Source of the DNA: Membranipora membranacea
Lineage: Eukaryota > Bryozoa > Gymnolaemata > Cheilostomatida > Membraniporidae
Assembly: GCA_914767715.1 (NCBI GenBank)
Contig: OU612065.1
Location: 6,696,001 to 6,760,000 of the forward strand
Reading direction: 5' to 3'
Length of the DNA stretch: 64,000 nucleotides
The notes under the pieces: model-generated
Told to the model about the DNA's origin: nothing
The model's input: only the letters and a program-made list of their open reading frames with translations
The model's database searches: none
Shown: positions 42,301 to 64,000 of the stretch, piece after piece
How positions within the stretch are numbered: position 1 is the first letter of the stretch
How the letters are laid out: the number at the start of each line of letters is the position of its first letter
Translations under genes and position numbers: made by a program

Positions 42301-44061
42301 CGGTTTGATGGTTGGCATTCTTAGCACGTTTAATAACTTGAGCAGTGTGAGGTTGCTTTAGTGATATTTGACACATTAGTGATTTATCAAACGGTTTTGA
42401 TTATGCAGGATGCCCATTTCTCTGTGGAAGACATTCTTTACGGAAGAAGAATGGCTTTGCAACCATTAAGTGCAGAAGAGCAACAGCTTGTGCACACAGC
42501 CCAGCGTCATCAATTGTCCATCAGGTCCGAGCCAGATTCAGACAACAATAACACGACTGCAGTATCAGCCGACCAGGTCTGCTTGATGGGCGTGTGTTCT
42601 TACACACAATAGATGTTGTGCGCACGAGTTTCACTTATTCTCTGTTTGATTGATATTCATTTCCGCAATTATTATTTCTCTCTCGCCTAAGAAGTGTTCT
42701 CCGTCCTTTGCAGGCGAAGATTCATCAACTAAAACTCAAAAGATGAGGTTAGGAACTTCTGTGGGAATTGTATACATTTAGCTGATTCGCTGTAGGCCTT
42801 AGCGGTATCTCCAAACCTAAATGTCTAGTTGTAGAGAAACTGCAATACCTCCTGTTTTGTCTAGTCATTGGCCAATAAAACACCCGAAATGCGATTTTGG
42901 CAGGCAATCCAGCTCAAAATGGTTCCTATGGATCCCGCAGTATGTTCAGATTTTGTTATTACCATTACCACTGTTGTCGAGATAATGGTTGCCACAACAG
43001 CTGCATGTAACAAGATCAGAAAAAGCACACCTTACCGAACAAATCGCTAAAAATAGGAGCCAAATCCAAAGTTTGATAAGCCCTCCTGATTTTTGATCGA
43101 TGCCAGTTTTATGCATTAACTACTGATGTAGAACGAGTTCAAGCATTAAAATGAAGTGTTTCCTCGCACCCAAGGGACTAAAAGACAAGCCATGACATGT
43201 GGCCCACCTCTATTGGTGGGCTGCGCTTGACGGGCTGTGCTCAAACTTTTTATTCCACCCTCCACTTTTGCATGATTTATGCTTGTCATTGTTTAGTTAT
43301 GAATTATTTTCACAATTTTTGTAGATTCAGCTTATAAGTTTTGTGTTATAATTTTTATACTCTTGACGTTGTGGCGATTTTATCGAGTAATGTCTCCGGA
43401 TCATAGGTTGTGCTTTTACAACTGCAGAGAATTATCACAGACCATTTCACCTTGCTATACGATCCTCAACATTTTTTGCCAACCAAAATGTACCCGCTGT
43501 TTGTAGAATATATTGATGGATTTAATATTCACATGATCATCATTTTATTATTCACAATCACTGGCAAGGAACTTGAGTAGTTACCACCGTGACAATGAAC
43601 CTTGTAGAGCTAGTATATCCAGGACATGTACTTTTAGGAGATCATCTACCTTGTCCCAAAATTGAAGCAATTTGTTGTGGCTGCCGTGTGCCTTTATTTA
43701 TGATTATTCGCACAAAAAACTGTATGCTTACAATTTGTCATCGCTTTTATAGGAATCTAGTTTTTACAACAAGGCGAGGAAAAAACACATGAAGCAATTG
43801 GGGATAGACAAAGAAAAAGCAGAGCAGATCGAAGCTGATGGAGATGGTGAAGATGAGGATCATAATGAGTCAGGCAGAGAGACAGACTCCGTGATTGAGC
43901 AACCAGAAAATATACCTTCCACAATGTATAATTACTCCAAAACGAAATCTGAACACAAACTATATGATCTTATCCCTAAGCACAAACCACTATGTAAACA
44001 TTTATCATTGCCCTCTAATTTCAAAGTTCATCCCTCAGTTCTAGAATCTGCAAACTCATGA
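9017..44061 (+). CDS. Cav3: T-type voltage-gated calcium channel alpha-1 subunit (Cav3), whole gene span with introns
   Basis: Pore-forming subunit of a low-voltage-activated calcium channel in the plasma membrane. The 34 core exons (listed separately) join to 2258 residues. Approximate protein layout: N-terminus 1-130; domain I 140-480; I-II linker with gating-brake region 480-905; domain II 905-1150; II-III linker 1150-1508; domain III 1510-1840; III-IV linker 1840-1882; domain IV 1883-2156; C-terminus 2157-2258. Each domain has an arginine/lysine-rich S4. The selectivity filter is E (LEGW), E (QEDW), D (KDGW), D (GDNW); the two aspartates separate Cav3 from Cav1/Cav2 (EEEE) and from NALCN. 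No IQ/EF-hand module is seen after IVS6, as expected for Cav3. The C-terminus (102 residues without its cassette) is much shorter than in mammals. Spliced phases are consistent throughout and the sum is divisible by three. The exon 1/2 junction is the only weak point. CaMKII follows on the same strand. Confidence 0.96.
9489..9546. repeat. Hairpin element, family C (GTCTTGACAAGC)
   Basis: Arms GTCTTGACAAGCTTTGTTCA and the matching GAAGCTTGTCAAGAC around a C-rich centre, in the intron after Cav3 exon 1. A related element with the same ends is at 46731-46780. Confidence 0.7.
9799..10105 (+). CDS. Cav3: Cav3 exon 2: IS1-IS3 start
   Basis: Contains [20 protein letters not shown] (IS1) and [30 protein letters not shown] (IS2-S3), a clear Cav3 match. 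The donor GG|GTAAAT at 10106 is phase 2. The 5' boundary is uncertain: the acceptor at 9798 fits the phase of exon 1, and the acceptor at 9821 would be phase 0. Homology is secure only from about 9846 on. Confidence 0.85.
10106..11812. other. Cav3 intron 2
   Basis: No exon, RNA gene or recognisable repeat could be supported in this 1.7-kb intron. Confidence 0.5.
11813..11910 (+). CDS. Cav3: Cav3 exon 3: IS3-IS4 voltage sensor
   Basis: Acceptor CCCAG|AGCT and donor CCAA|GTAAG. Encodes the end of IS3 and the domain I S4 helix, with [20 protein letters not shown] carrying the regularly spaced arginines of the voltage sensor. Confidence 0.93.
13367..13400. repeat. Perfect palindrome, family A (CACAGAGTAAGGATA)
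   Basis: 34-bp perfect palindrome; each half is ATCACAGAGTAAGGATA or its complement. Lies about 70 nt before Cav3 exon 4. Four relatives occur in the window. Confidence 0.85.
13473..13665 (+). CDS. Cav3: Cav3 exon 4: IS4-S5 linker, IS5 and turret
   Basis: Starts after TTGTTGCAG. Encodes [20 protein letters not shown] then the IS5 helix ([20 protein letters not shown]), almost identical to other Cav3 channels, then a turret with two Asn-X-Ser/Thr sequons (NMT, NAS). The donor is AATAT|GTAAGT, phase 2. Confidence 0.95.
14159..14462 (+). CDS. Cav3: Cav3 exon 5: domain I turret and P-helix
   Basis: Cysteine-rich extracellular loop ([29 protein letters not shown]), then [13 protein letters not shown], the pore helix of domain I. 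The cysteines match the disulfide-rich IS5-P turret of Cav3 channels. The donor CAG|GTGAGT is phase 0. Confidence 0.95.
14463..16955. other. Cav3 intron 5
   Basis: 2.5-kb intron. It holds the hairpin at 16574-16609 and nothing else recognisable. Confidence 0.5.
16574..16609. repeat. Palindrome TTACAAACATGTGTT
   Basis: Arms TTACAAACATGTGTT and AACACATGTTTGTAA separated by a few A/T bases. It looks like another micro-palindromic insertion; single copy in the window. Confidence 0.7.
16956..17048 (+). CDS. Cav3: Cav3 exon 6: domain I selectivity filter
   Basis: Encodes [15 protein letters not shown], the domain I filter glutamate (LEGW), and the start of IS6. It has 31 full codons, with acceptor TTTTACAG and donor GTG|GTAAGT. 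Confidence 0.95.
17873..18490 (+). CDS. Cav3: Cav3 exon 7: IS6 end and gating brake
   Basis: Encodes [20 protein letters not shown], the end of IS6, followed by the charged helix-loop-helix 'gating brake' ([20 protein letters not shown]) known to hold Cav3 channels closed near rest. A basic stretch REKRRKR and a Ser/Pro-rich I-II linker follow. The chosen donor is AAG|GTATGC at 18491, phase 0; the open frame runs on to a stop at 18572-18574, so intron retention would truncate the channel after domain I. Confidence 0.93.
18945..19165 (+). CDS. Cav3: Cav3 exon 8: I-II linker
   Basis: Phase 0 in, phase 2 out (TGGAG|GTATTT). Ser/Pro-rich: [15 protein letters not shown]. Poorly conserved linker; assigned by splice sites, phase and position. 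Confidence 0.8.
19366..19676 (+). CDS. Cav3: Cav3 exon 9: I-II linker
   Basis: Acceptor GTTGTAG|A completes the phase-2 codon from exon 8; donor CTAG|GTTAGC, phase 1. Encodes a Ser/Gly/Pro-rich disordered segment ([20 protein letters not shown]). Confidence 0.8.
20706..20870 (+). CDS. Cav3: Cav3 exon 10: I-II linker, cysteine-rich
   Basis: Encodes [13 protein letters not shown] and flanks. Vertebrate Cav3 I-II linkers also carry a short Cys-containing stretch (SCPYC) near this position. Phase 1 in and out. Confidence 0.82.
21305..21328 (+). CDS. Cav3: Cav3 exon 11: 24-nt microexon before IIS1
   Basis: After GTTTTCAG, 24 nt (DKEEQSQN plus one base) precede GTAACA. Phase 1 on both sides, so it joins exons 10 and 12 in frame and may be optional. 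No other exon between 20871 and 22844 fits. Confidence 0.65.
21461..21490. repeat. Short palindrome, family B copy
   Basis: CCAATGAACTAAACCT facing GTTTAGTTCATTG; same arm as 1053-1087 and 46049-46074. Confidence 0.7.
22845..22966 (+). CDS. Cav3: Cav3 exon 12: IIS1
   Basis: Encodes [20 protein letters not shown], the IIS1 helix, matching the GIMxAILVNTLSMGxEYH block of Cav3. Acceptor TTTTTGCAG, donor CAG|GTAAAA. Confidence 0.94.
22991..23085. repeat. 16-bp tandem repeat, six copies
   Basis: Unit TCTGTCATTAGGCCCC with few changes, beginning 24 nt after the donor of Cav3 exon 12. Confidence 0.88.
24094..24245 (+). CDS. Cav3: Cav3 exon 13: IIS2-IIS3
   Basis: Encodes [20 protein letters not shown] (IIS2) and [13 protein letters not shown] (IIS3). 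Acceptor TTGACAG, donor ATGAG|GTAAGC, phase 2. Confidence 0.95.
24312..24346. repeat. Palindrome, family A copy (diverged)
   Basis: ACACAGAGTTGAAATATATC opposite CCTTACTCTGTGGTGT; the left arm has mutated away from the consensus while the right arm is intact. Confidence 0.7.
24751..24939 (+). CDS. Cav3: Cav3 exon 14: IIS4-IIS5
   Basis: Encodes [20 protein letters not shown], the IIS4 voltage sensor, then the S4-S5 linker and IIS5 (LLLLFMFIF). Phase 2 on both sides. Confidence 0.96.
25428..25545 (+). CDS. Cav3: Cav3 exon 15: IIS5 end and P-helix
   Basis: Encodes [12 protein letters not shown], a short turret, and [14 protein letters not shown], the domain II pore helix, closely matching the Cav3 family. 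Confidence 0.95.
25584..25612. repeat. Palindrome GTAACCAGAGAC
   Basis: GTAACCAGAGAC / GGTCTCTGCTGTAAC around TAT. Shares the CAGAGACTAT end with the larger palindrome at 55086-55146. Confidence 0.6.
26029..26055. repeat. Palindrome ACCAAGGAGTT
   Basis: ACCAAGGAGTT, five-base loop, AACTCCTTGGT. Single copy seen; of the same general kind as the other small hairpins. Confidence 0.65.
26161..26316 (+). CDS. Cav3: Cav3 exon 16: domain II filter and IIS6
   Basis: Encodes [15 protein letters not shown], with the domain II filter glutamate, then IIS6 ending [14 protein letters not shown]. Phase 0 out, so any optional exon that follows must be a multiple of three to keep the frame with exon 17. Confidence 0.96.
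26495..26551 (+). CDS. Cav3: Cav3 candidate cassette exon 16a, II-III linker
   Basis: A 57-nt stretch between CTGATATTCAAG and GTAAGT, phase 0 on both sides, encoding the very basic peptide [19 protein letters not shown]. It sits directly after IIS6, where mammalian CACNA1G has alternative exons (14 and 16). Expression is inferred; the frame and splice sites are seen. Confidence 0.6.
27089..27190 (+). CDS. Cav3: Cav3 candidate cassette exon 16b, cysteine-rich, II-III linker
   Basis: Strong acceptor (GATGCTTTTTTAG), 34 stop-free codons, then a consensus GTAAGT donor; phase 0 on both sides. Encodes [12 protein letters not shown] and a tail ending KSRASMGS. Not similar to any linker sequence I recognise. 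The frame, phase and splice sites argue for an optional exon; without transcript data this stays a prediction. Confidence 0.55.
28772..28856 (+). CDS. Cav3: Cav3 exon 17: II-III linker
   Basis: Acceptor TGTTTTCAG, encodes [20 protein letters not shown] then a Glu/Gln-rich run, donor CAAG|GTTTGT, phase 1. Confidence 0.8.
29054..29253 (+). CDS. Cav3: Cav3 exon 18: II-III linker conserved block
   Basis: Encodes [20 protein letters not shown], matching the LPPLIIHTAATPMxxPKS block shared by Cav3 II-III linkers. Donor CAG|GTCAGT, phase 0. Confidence 0.88.
29431..30121 (+). CDS. Cav3: Cav3 exon 19: II-III linker, large
   Basis: Longest exon (691 nt). Basic Ser-rich part with [19 protein letters not shown], resembling SRRSSRNSLGRAPSLKRR of mammalian Cav3, then a long His/Asn/Pro-rich part and [11 protein letters not shown]. 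The basic serines are plausible kinase targets; CaMKII phosphorylates this linker in mammalian Cav3.2. Acceptor TATTTTTAG, donor AATG|GTGAGT, phase 1. Confidence 0.92.
30326..30423 (+). CDS. Cav3: Cav3 exon 20: II-III linker acidic end
   Basis: Encodes [19 protein letters not shown] and DEDDKNILQ. Acidic stretch just before domain III. Phase 1 in, phase 0 out. Confidence 0.85.
30685..30891 (+). CDS. Cav3: Cav3 exon 21: pre-IIIS1 and IIIS1
   Basis: Encodes [19 protein letters not shown], matching the YxFSPxxRFR block before IIIS1, then [20 protein letters not shown] (IIIS1). Has 69 full codons. Confidence 0.95.
31123..31154. repeat. Palindrome, family A copy (degenerate)
   Basis: ATCACAGACGACATAATATC followed by CTTACACTGTG; recognisable but degraded relative of the family A palindrome. 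Confidence 0.5.
31324..31392 (+). CDS. Cav3: Cav3 exon 22: IIIS2
   Basis: Encodes [19 protein letters not shown], the IIIS2 helix; 23 codons, phase 0 on both sides. Skipping would remove IIIS2, so it is constitutive. Confidence 0.94.
31568..31752 (+). CDS. Cav3: Cav3 exon 23: IIIS3-IIIS4
   Basis: Encodes [18 protein letters not shown] (IIIS3) and [19 protein letters not shown] (IIIS4). Donor CTCAG|GTAAAA, phase 2. Confidence 0.96.
32016..32142 (+). CDS. Cav3: Cav3 exon 24: III S4-S5 linker and IIIS5
   Basis: Encodes [20 protein letters not shown] then IIIS5 ([16 protein letters not shown]). Nearly identical to other Cav3 channels. Confidence 0.96.
32531..32752 (+). CDS. Cav3: Cav3 exon 25: domain III turret and filter
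   Basis: Encodes LFRGRFYHC, a sequon (NVT), [20 protein letters not shown] and then DGW, with the domain III filter aspartate typical of Cav3. 74 codons. Confidence 0.97.
33132..33167. repeat. Palindrome, family A copy
   Basis: ATCACAGAGTAAGGATA opposite TATCCTCACTCTGTGAT with two extra central bases, in the intron after exon 25. Confidence 0.8.
33432..33744. mobile_element. hAT-type MITE with 8-bp target duplication
   Basis: 313-bp element with ends CAGTGGTTCCCAA and TTGGGAACCACTG, typical of the hAT superfamily, flanked by perfect 8-bp direct repeats GTGTAAAA (33424-33431 and 33745-33752). The inside is C-rich/G-rich and subpalindromic (AATTCCCCCC runs) with no coding frame, so it is non-autonomous. 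Confidence 0.88.
33753..33788. mobile_element. 36-bp palindromic insertion next to the hAT MITE
   Basis: Palindrome starting CATAGACTTGTTAATTAA and ending AATTAAGTCTATG, flanked by GTGTAAAA at 33745-33752 and 33789-33796. The same 8-bp target is therefore present three times in a row around two elements. Confidence 0.7.
33827..34019 (+). CDS. Cav3: Cav3 exon 26: IIIS6 and start of III-IV linker
   Basis: Encodes [20 protein letters not shown] and [16 protein letters not shown], the IIIS6 hallmark, then a basic helix ([13 protein letters not shown]). Donor TCAA|GTAAGA, phase 1. Confidence 0.96.
34484..34603 (+). CDS. Cav3: Cav3 exon 27: III-IV linker
   Basis: Phase 1 on both sides, encoding [20 protein letters not shown] and an Ala/Asp/Glu/Lys-rich tail. 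Donor ACG|GTGTGT at 34604 is chosen because it gives the phase needed by exon 28. It is symmetric, so it could also be optional. Confidence 0.8.
35191..35226. repeat. Perfect palindrome, family A copy
   Basis: 36-bp perfect palindrome, half TACCACAGAGTAAGGATA. Lies about 210 nt upstream of the candidate III-IV cassette exon. Confidence 0.85.
35437..35508 (+). CDS. Cav3: Cav3 candidate cassette exon 27a, III-IV linker
   Basis: Exactly 72 nt between TTATTGTCCAG and GTGAGT, phase 1 on both sides, encoding [18 protein letters not shown] then CFPRLG. It is Ser-rich and lies where vertebrate CACNA1G/H (exons 25/26) and mollusc Cav3 (exon 25c) have alternative exons. Optional use is inferred. Confidence 0.65.
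36432..36583 (+). CDS. Cav3: Cav3 exon 28: pre-IVS1 and IVS1
   Basis: Encodes [20 protein letters not shown] then IVS1 ([20 protein letters not shown]). Donor GCT|GTAAGT, phase 0. Confidence 0.95.
36982..37091 (+). CDS. Cav3: Cav3 exon 29: IVS2
   Basis: Encodes [20 protein letters not shown] and [11 protein letters not shown] (IVS2). Phase 2 out. Confidence 0.95.
37397..37527 (+). CDS. Cav3: Cav3 exon 30: IVS3-IVS4
   Basis: Encodes [20 protein letters not shown] (IVS3) and [17 protein letters not shown] (IVS4), close to INPTIIRIMRVLRIARVLK of other Cav3. Confidence 0.96.
37870..38019 (+). CDS. Cav3: Cav3 exon 31: IV S4-S5 linker and IVS5
   Basis: Encodes [38 protein letters not shown] and [10 protein letters not shown]. 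Donor ATAG|GTAAGT, phase 1. Confidence 0.96.
38358..38479 (+). CDS. Cav3: Cav3 exon 32: domain IV turret and filter
   Basis: Encodes [19 protein letters not shown] and [17 protein letters not shown], with the domain IV filter aspartate (GDNW). Confidence 0.97.
38615..38770 (+). CDS. Cav3: Cav3 exon 33: IVS6
   Basis: Encodes [20 protein letters not shown] and [16 protein letters not shown], the IVS6 gate. Phase 0 out, donor GAG|GTAAGT. Confidence 0.96.
38771..42408. other. Cav3 intron 33, first part
   Basis: 3.6 kb of intron with no recognisable exon, RNA gene or repeat family. Two weak exon-like stretches (38973-39036 and 41101-41133) are described under rejected items. Confidence 0.5.
42409..42576 (+). 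CDS. Cav3: Cav3 candidate C-terminal cassette exon 33a
   Basis: 168 nt, phase 0 on both sides, between TTGATTATGCAG and a weak donor (GACCAG|GTCTGC). Encodes [20 protein letters not shown] then a Ser/Asn-rich end. Exon 34 continues the family consensus (LE-ES) directly after exon 33, so this block interrupts a conserved join and is best read as optional. If the weak donor is not used the frame stops at 42610-42612, giving an alternative short C-terminus. Confidence 0.5.
43753..44061 (+). CDS. Cav3: Cav3 exon 34: C-terminal tail and stop
   Basis: After TTTTATAG, encodes [20 protein letters not shown], which continues the MKHLEES motif, then [17 protein letters not shown] and near the end [11 protein letters not shown], resembling the SRMLSLPNDSY motif of mammalian Cav3 tails. 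The stop TGA is at 44059-44061. The tail is far shorter than the roughly 500 residues of mammalian Cav3. Confidence 0.9.
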   Translation, partial: ESSFYNKARKKHMKQLGIDKEKAEQIEADGDGEDEDHNESGRETDSVIEQPENIPSTMYNYSKTKSEHKLYDLIPKHKPLCKHLSLPSNFKVHPSVLESANS

Positions 44062-46293
44062 TGAGAGTTTTCTTTTTGTGAATAGGAAATAGTACTAAAT
44101 GCTAAACGAAGCTAGTCGCTGAAAACGATGTTGTAGCTTTCATCTACCGAAACTTTAGGAATATTATCTCGTAGAGTTGTTTTCACACTTGGACAAGTGC
44201 ACATAACTCCTGACTTTGATTAATCACATGTTTTAAGATTTTACGACGTGTATAGGTTTCATGTATATACTCGTCAAAAAATTAAATGCACAATGCAATC
44301 ACTTCTATCTTCATATGTGGTTTAAAATTACATTCTGTGCTAGATATGAATGCGTAGCACGTTTCATATAAGACATTGAGTTACAATAATATAGGGAAGA
44401 GTCGAGATTCCCATAAATGCTTTACACACTGTGCTAATATTTATGTCAAACAAAAACCCATATAAGCCAAACTAGTTCTACCTTTTTCTGTAATTCATGA
44501 TACTGCCAAAGAATTCACAGCATTGATTTTTATGAGTAGATGATAATAATGAATGATTAAATATATATGCCTCAAAATAATAAAAAGACTATGAGAACAC
44601 TTTTTATTTACACTTATTTCCACTAAGATAATCGTACTCGAAATCTACCAATCACCACAGATCTGAGTGCTCGAGGCCTTGAGAGAAGTTGGGTGATATT
44701 TCAATTGTAAACTGCCTAAAGTAGTAAAAATAGTGAGCTGACAGGCTAAGTTAATATAAAGGCCAGACCATGTGAATCAAACAGAATTTGGGCCTTCTTT
44801 TTACTTTCTCATAACTGAAGCACTCCAACTTAGTTATCTATTTTCTTCAACATTAGACAAAATAAAAGGCAACTACTCCTTTGTTTGCATGCAACAAAAA
44901 TGGACAACTATAGTTTTGAAAGATTGGAGGATAGTTAGGTTCTCGTAAGACAAATAGAGATAGTGGAAAAATCTTTTTAATCCAAACACGATAAAAGAAC
45001 TCGGGTTTGAGGTTTAACATAAAAATATATGCTATGGTGTGACTAGCGGTAAATAGGTTGCACTATGTGGACAACACATAAAGAGGCAAGTTTTGATGTG
45101 ACACTATATGAACTGCAGTGAAAGACAGGAAAAACGATGGGTCTACATATGGATACAGACACCTTAATATTGAGCAAGGAAATGAGGCAAAATCATTATT
45201 ATTACTATTATGTACATTGCAAATGAGATTCCATTCTGCCAACAAAATTTTAAATGTATAATAGTTATTGCTCTGGAATAAAAAAAAAACGGAAGCGTGA
45301 AAAATGTAAATGATTATTTGATGTTTATGGACTGTAATAAAACAAGGTTAATAGGAAACAAGTTGAACAAGGTGTTAAAATATGAGACAAAACTTGTAAT
45401 ATCATATTTGATATAAATCTGATAAGGGATTGTCATATATCAAAAACAAAATTAACTGAGAATTTGTTTAGCTTTATACAAGAAACAAAAAAACATCAAC
45501 TAAATTGTGTTCAGTATGGATTTGAAAATAAAATCTGAAAAAAAGTTAACAGTGAAGAGTCTTAACTGAGGCTTTCTGTATGCCCGCATCTTGGTCTCTG
45601 AACTTGTCTAATCAGTCTGTATCTTGTGTTGTCTGCTGAGTGTGACCATACGGTCCCCATACCTAATACAAACCCAGCAGTATGGCCTACTCTACCTAAA
45701 AGGGTGACCTGAACGGTGACTGTATTCTGGCTAGATAGGTAGGTATCTTCTCTTCATTCGTTTGATGTATTAGAGAAAGATTCTCCCACTTGTTCTCTGT
45801 AGGAGATTAGAGACATGTGGTTAGCTGTGTCTAGTAGTTTGAGGGTCTCTCAGGCATCTCCAAGCACTCAAAAATTCCTATCAACAAATAAATAGTACTG
45901 ATATCATTATCCTTGTACAAAGAATAAATATGTAAGCCAACCTTTAATCCTCAATTAAGTCAGGGAAAGTGGTGTATCTCACCTCTCCCACCCTCCCTGG
46001 TAGGGTTTAGTATAGTCAGGGAGGGTATAGTAAAAGACCGACATAATACCAATGAACTAAACCTTAGTTCATTGATAATACCAACATAATATGGGAGTTA
46101 TAGCCACTGACCAACTAGGCAGATAACTCCTAGATATTTTGCTACTATGTGTGGTCTGCAATATCTCGCATATAGCGTGAAAAGTTGAGAATGATAATAA
46201 GCAATCAATAATAGCAGCTGAGTGTCAGTGTCAACTCAGTTATTTGCTAAGTATTGAAGACCACATAATTGTTCTGTTTATGTGGCATTGATC
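44062..46293. other. Cav3 3' UTR and Cav3-CaMKII intergenic region
   Basis: About 2.2 kb, AT-rich, without coding potential. Possible poly(A) signals AATAAA are at 44579-44584 and 45277-45282 (the latter followed by an A run). The CaMKII promoter and 5' UTR must lie in the right part or further left. A family B hairpin is at 46049-46074. Confidence 0.6.
46049..46074. repeat. Short palindrome, family B copy
   Basis: CCAATGAACTAA ACC TTAGTTCATTG, about 220 nt upstream of the CaMKII start codon. Confidence 0.7.
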
Positions 46294-63632
<17,339 letters not shown>

Positions 63633-64000
63633 GTAAGTTGTGAGCGCAGTTTGTTTTATTACTGCTCTAGGATTATATAGGGAATATATACTGATCAAGA
63701 GATTTGAAAATACAAAATAGCTCATTAGTATCGGTGCTCGATTCCAAAAACTTTCCAACAATTGACCTGGTAAAGAAAAAGCATGGAACGAACAACCGCA
63801 CTAGAGTGTTACAATGAGGGGTAAAAATGCTGTGCAGCGGCTAGGTAAAGTATGTACATAGCTATACACTGTCTGCTGATACGGATAGTGCAGCATCAAT
63901 ACTAGATCTGAAACTAAGAAAGTTTGAGCTGTCATAAGCTTATATGAAGGGCTTTGGGTACATAGAGACATTTATCTGCTGGTATATCACATTGATGGAG

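Overview
The window is nuclear DNA of an animal, most likely a non-vertebrate: AT-rich, with many small GT-AG exons in introns of about 0.1-5 kb and a dense load of short DNA-transposon remnants. It holds two plus-strand genes in tandem. The kinase reads YPSPEWDT where vertebrate CaMKII has FPSPEWDT, which fits an invertebrate; I cannot name the phylum with confidence.

Layout: 1-670 is the end of a decayed LINE-type retrotransposon (minus strand, reverse transcriptase domain). 670-8905 has no gene I can support. 9017-44061 is a T-type (Cav3, low-voltage-activated) calcium channel alpha-1 subunit gene. I traced 34 core exons; their lengths sum to 6777 nt, exactly 2259 codons (2258 residues plus stop), close to mammalian Cav3 lengths. 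All four six-helix domains are present, and the pore signature is E-E-D-D (LEGW, QEDW, KDGW, GDNW), which is diagnostic for T-type channels. Four further frame-preserving exons look like optional cassettes: two in the II-III linker, one in the III-IV linker and one in the C-terminus. 44062-46293 is 3' UTR/intergenic. From 46294 to the right edge is CaMKII: the whole kinase domain, the autoinhibitory/calmodulin-binding segment and most of the variable linker. The association (hub) domain lies beyond the window. Counting from the first ATG puts the ATP lysine at residue 42, the HRD aspartate at 135 and the autophosphorylation threonine at 286, the canonical numbers.

The most striking observation is that the CaMKII exon for helix E and the catalytic loop (residues 113-137, ending HRDLK) is present twice (56686-56758 and 57284-57356). 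Both copies are exactly 73 nt with identical phases and intact splice sites, yet they differ at 11 of 25 residues. Because 73 is not a multiple of 3, using both or neither breaks the frame, so they should be mutually exclusive, giving two CaMKII catalytic cores from one gene.

The two genes are functionally linked in other animals: Cav3 lets calcium in near rest, calcium/calmodulin activates CaMKII, and CaMKII is known to phosphorylate the Cav3.2 II-III linker. Here they are neighbours about 2.2 kb apart. The introns carry several families of small palindromic elements, including a nearly perfect 357-bp inverted repeat and a hAT-type MITE with an 8-bp target duplication.
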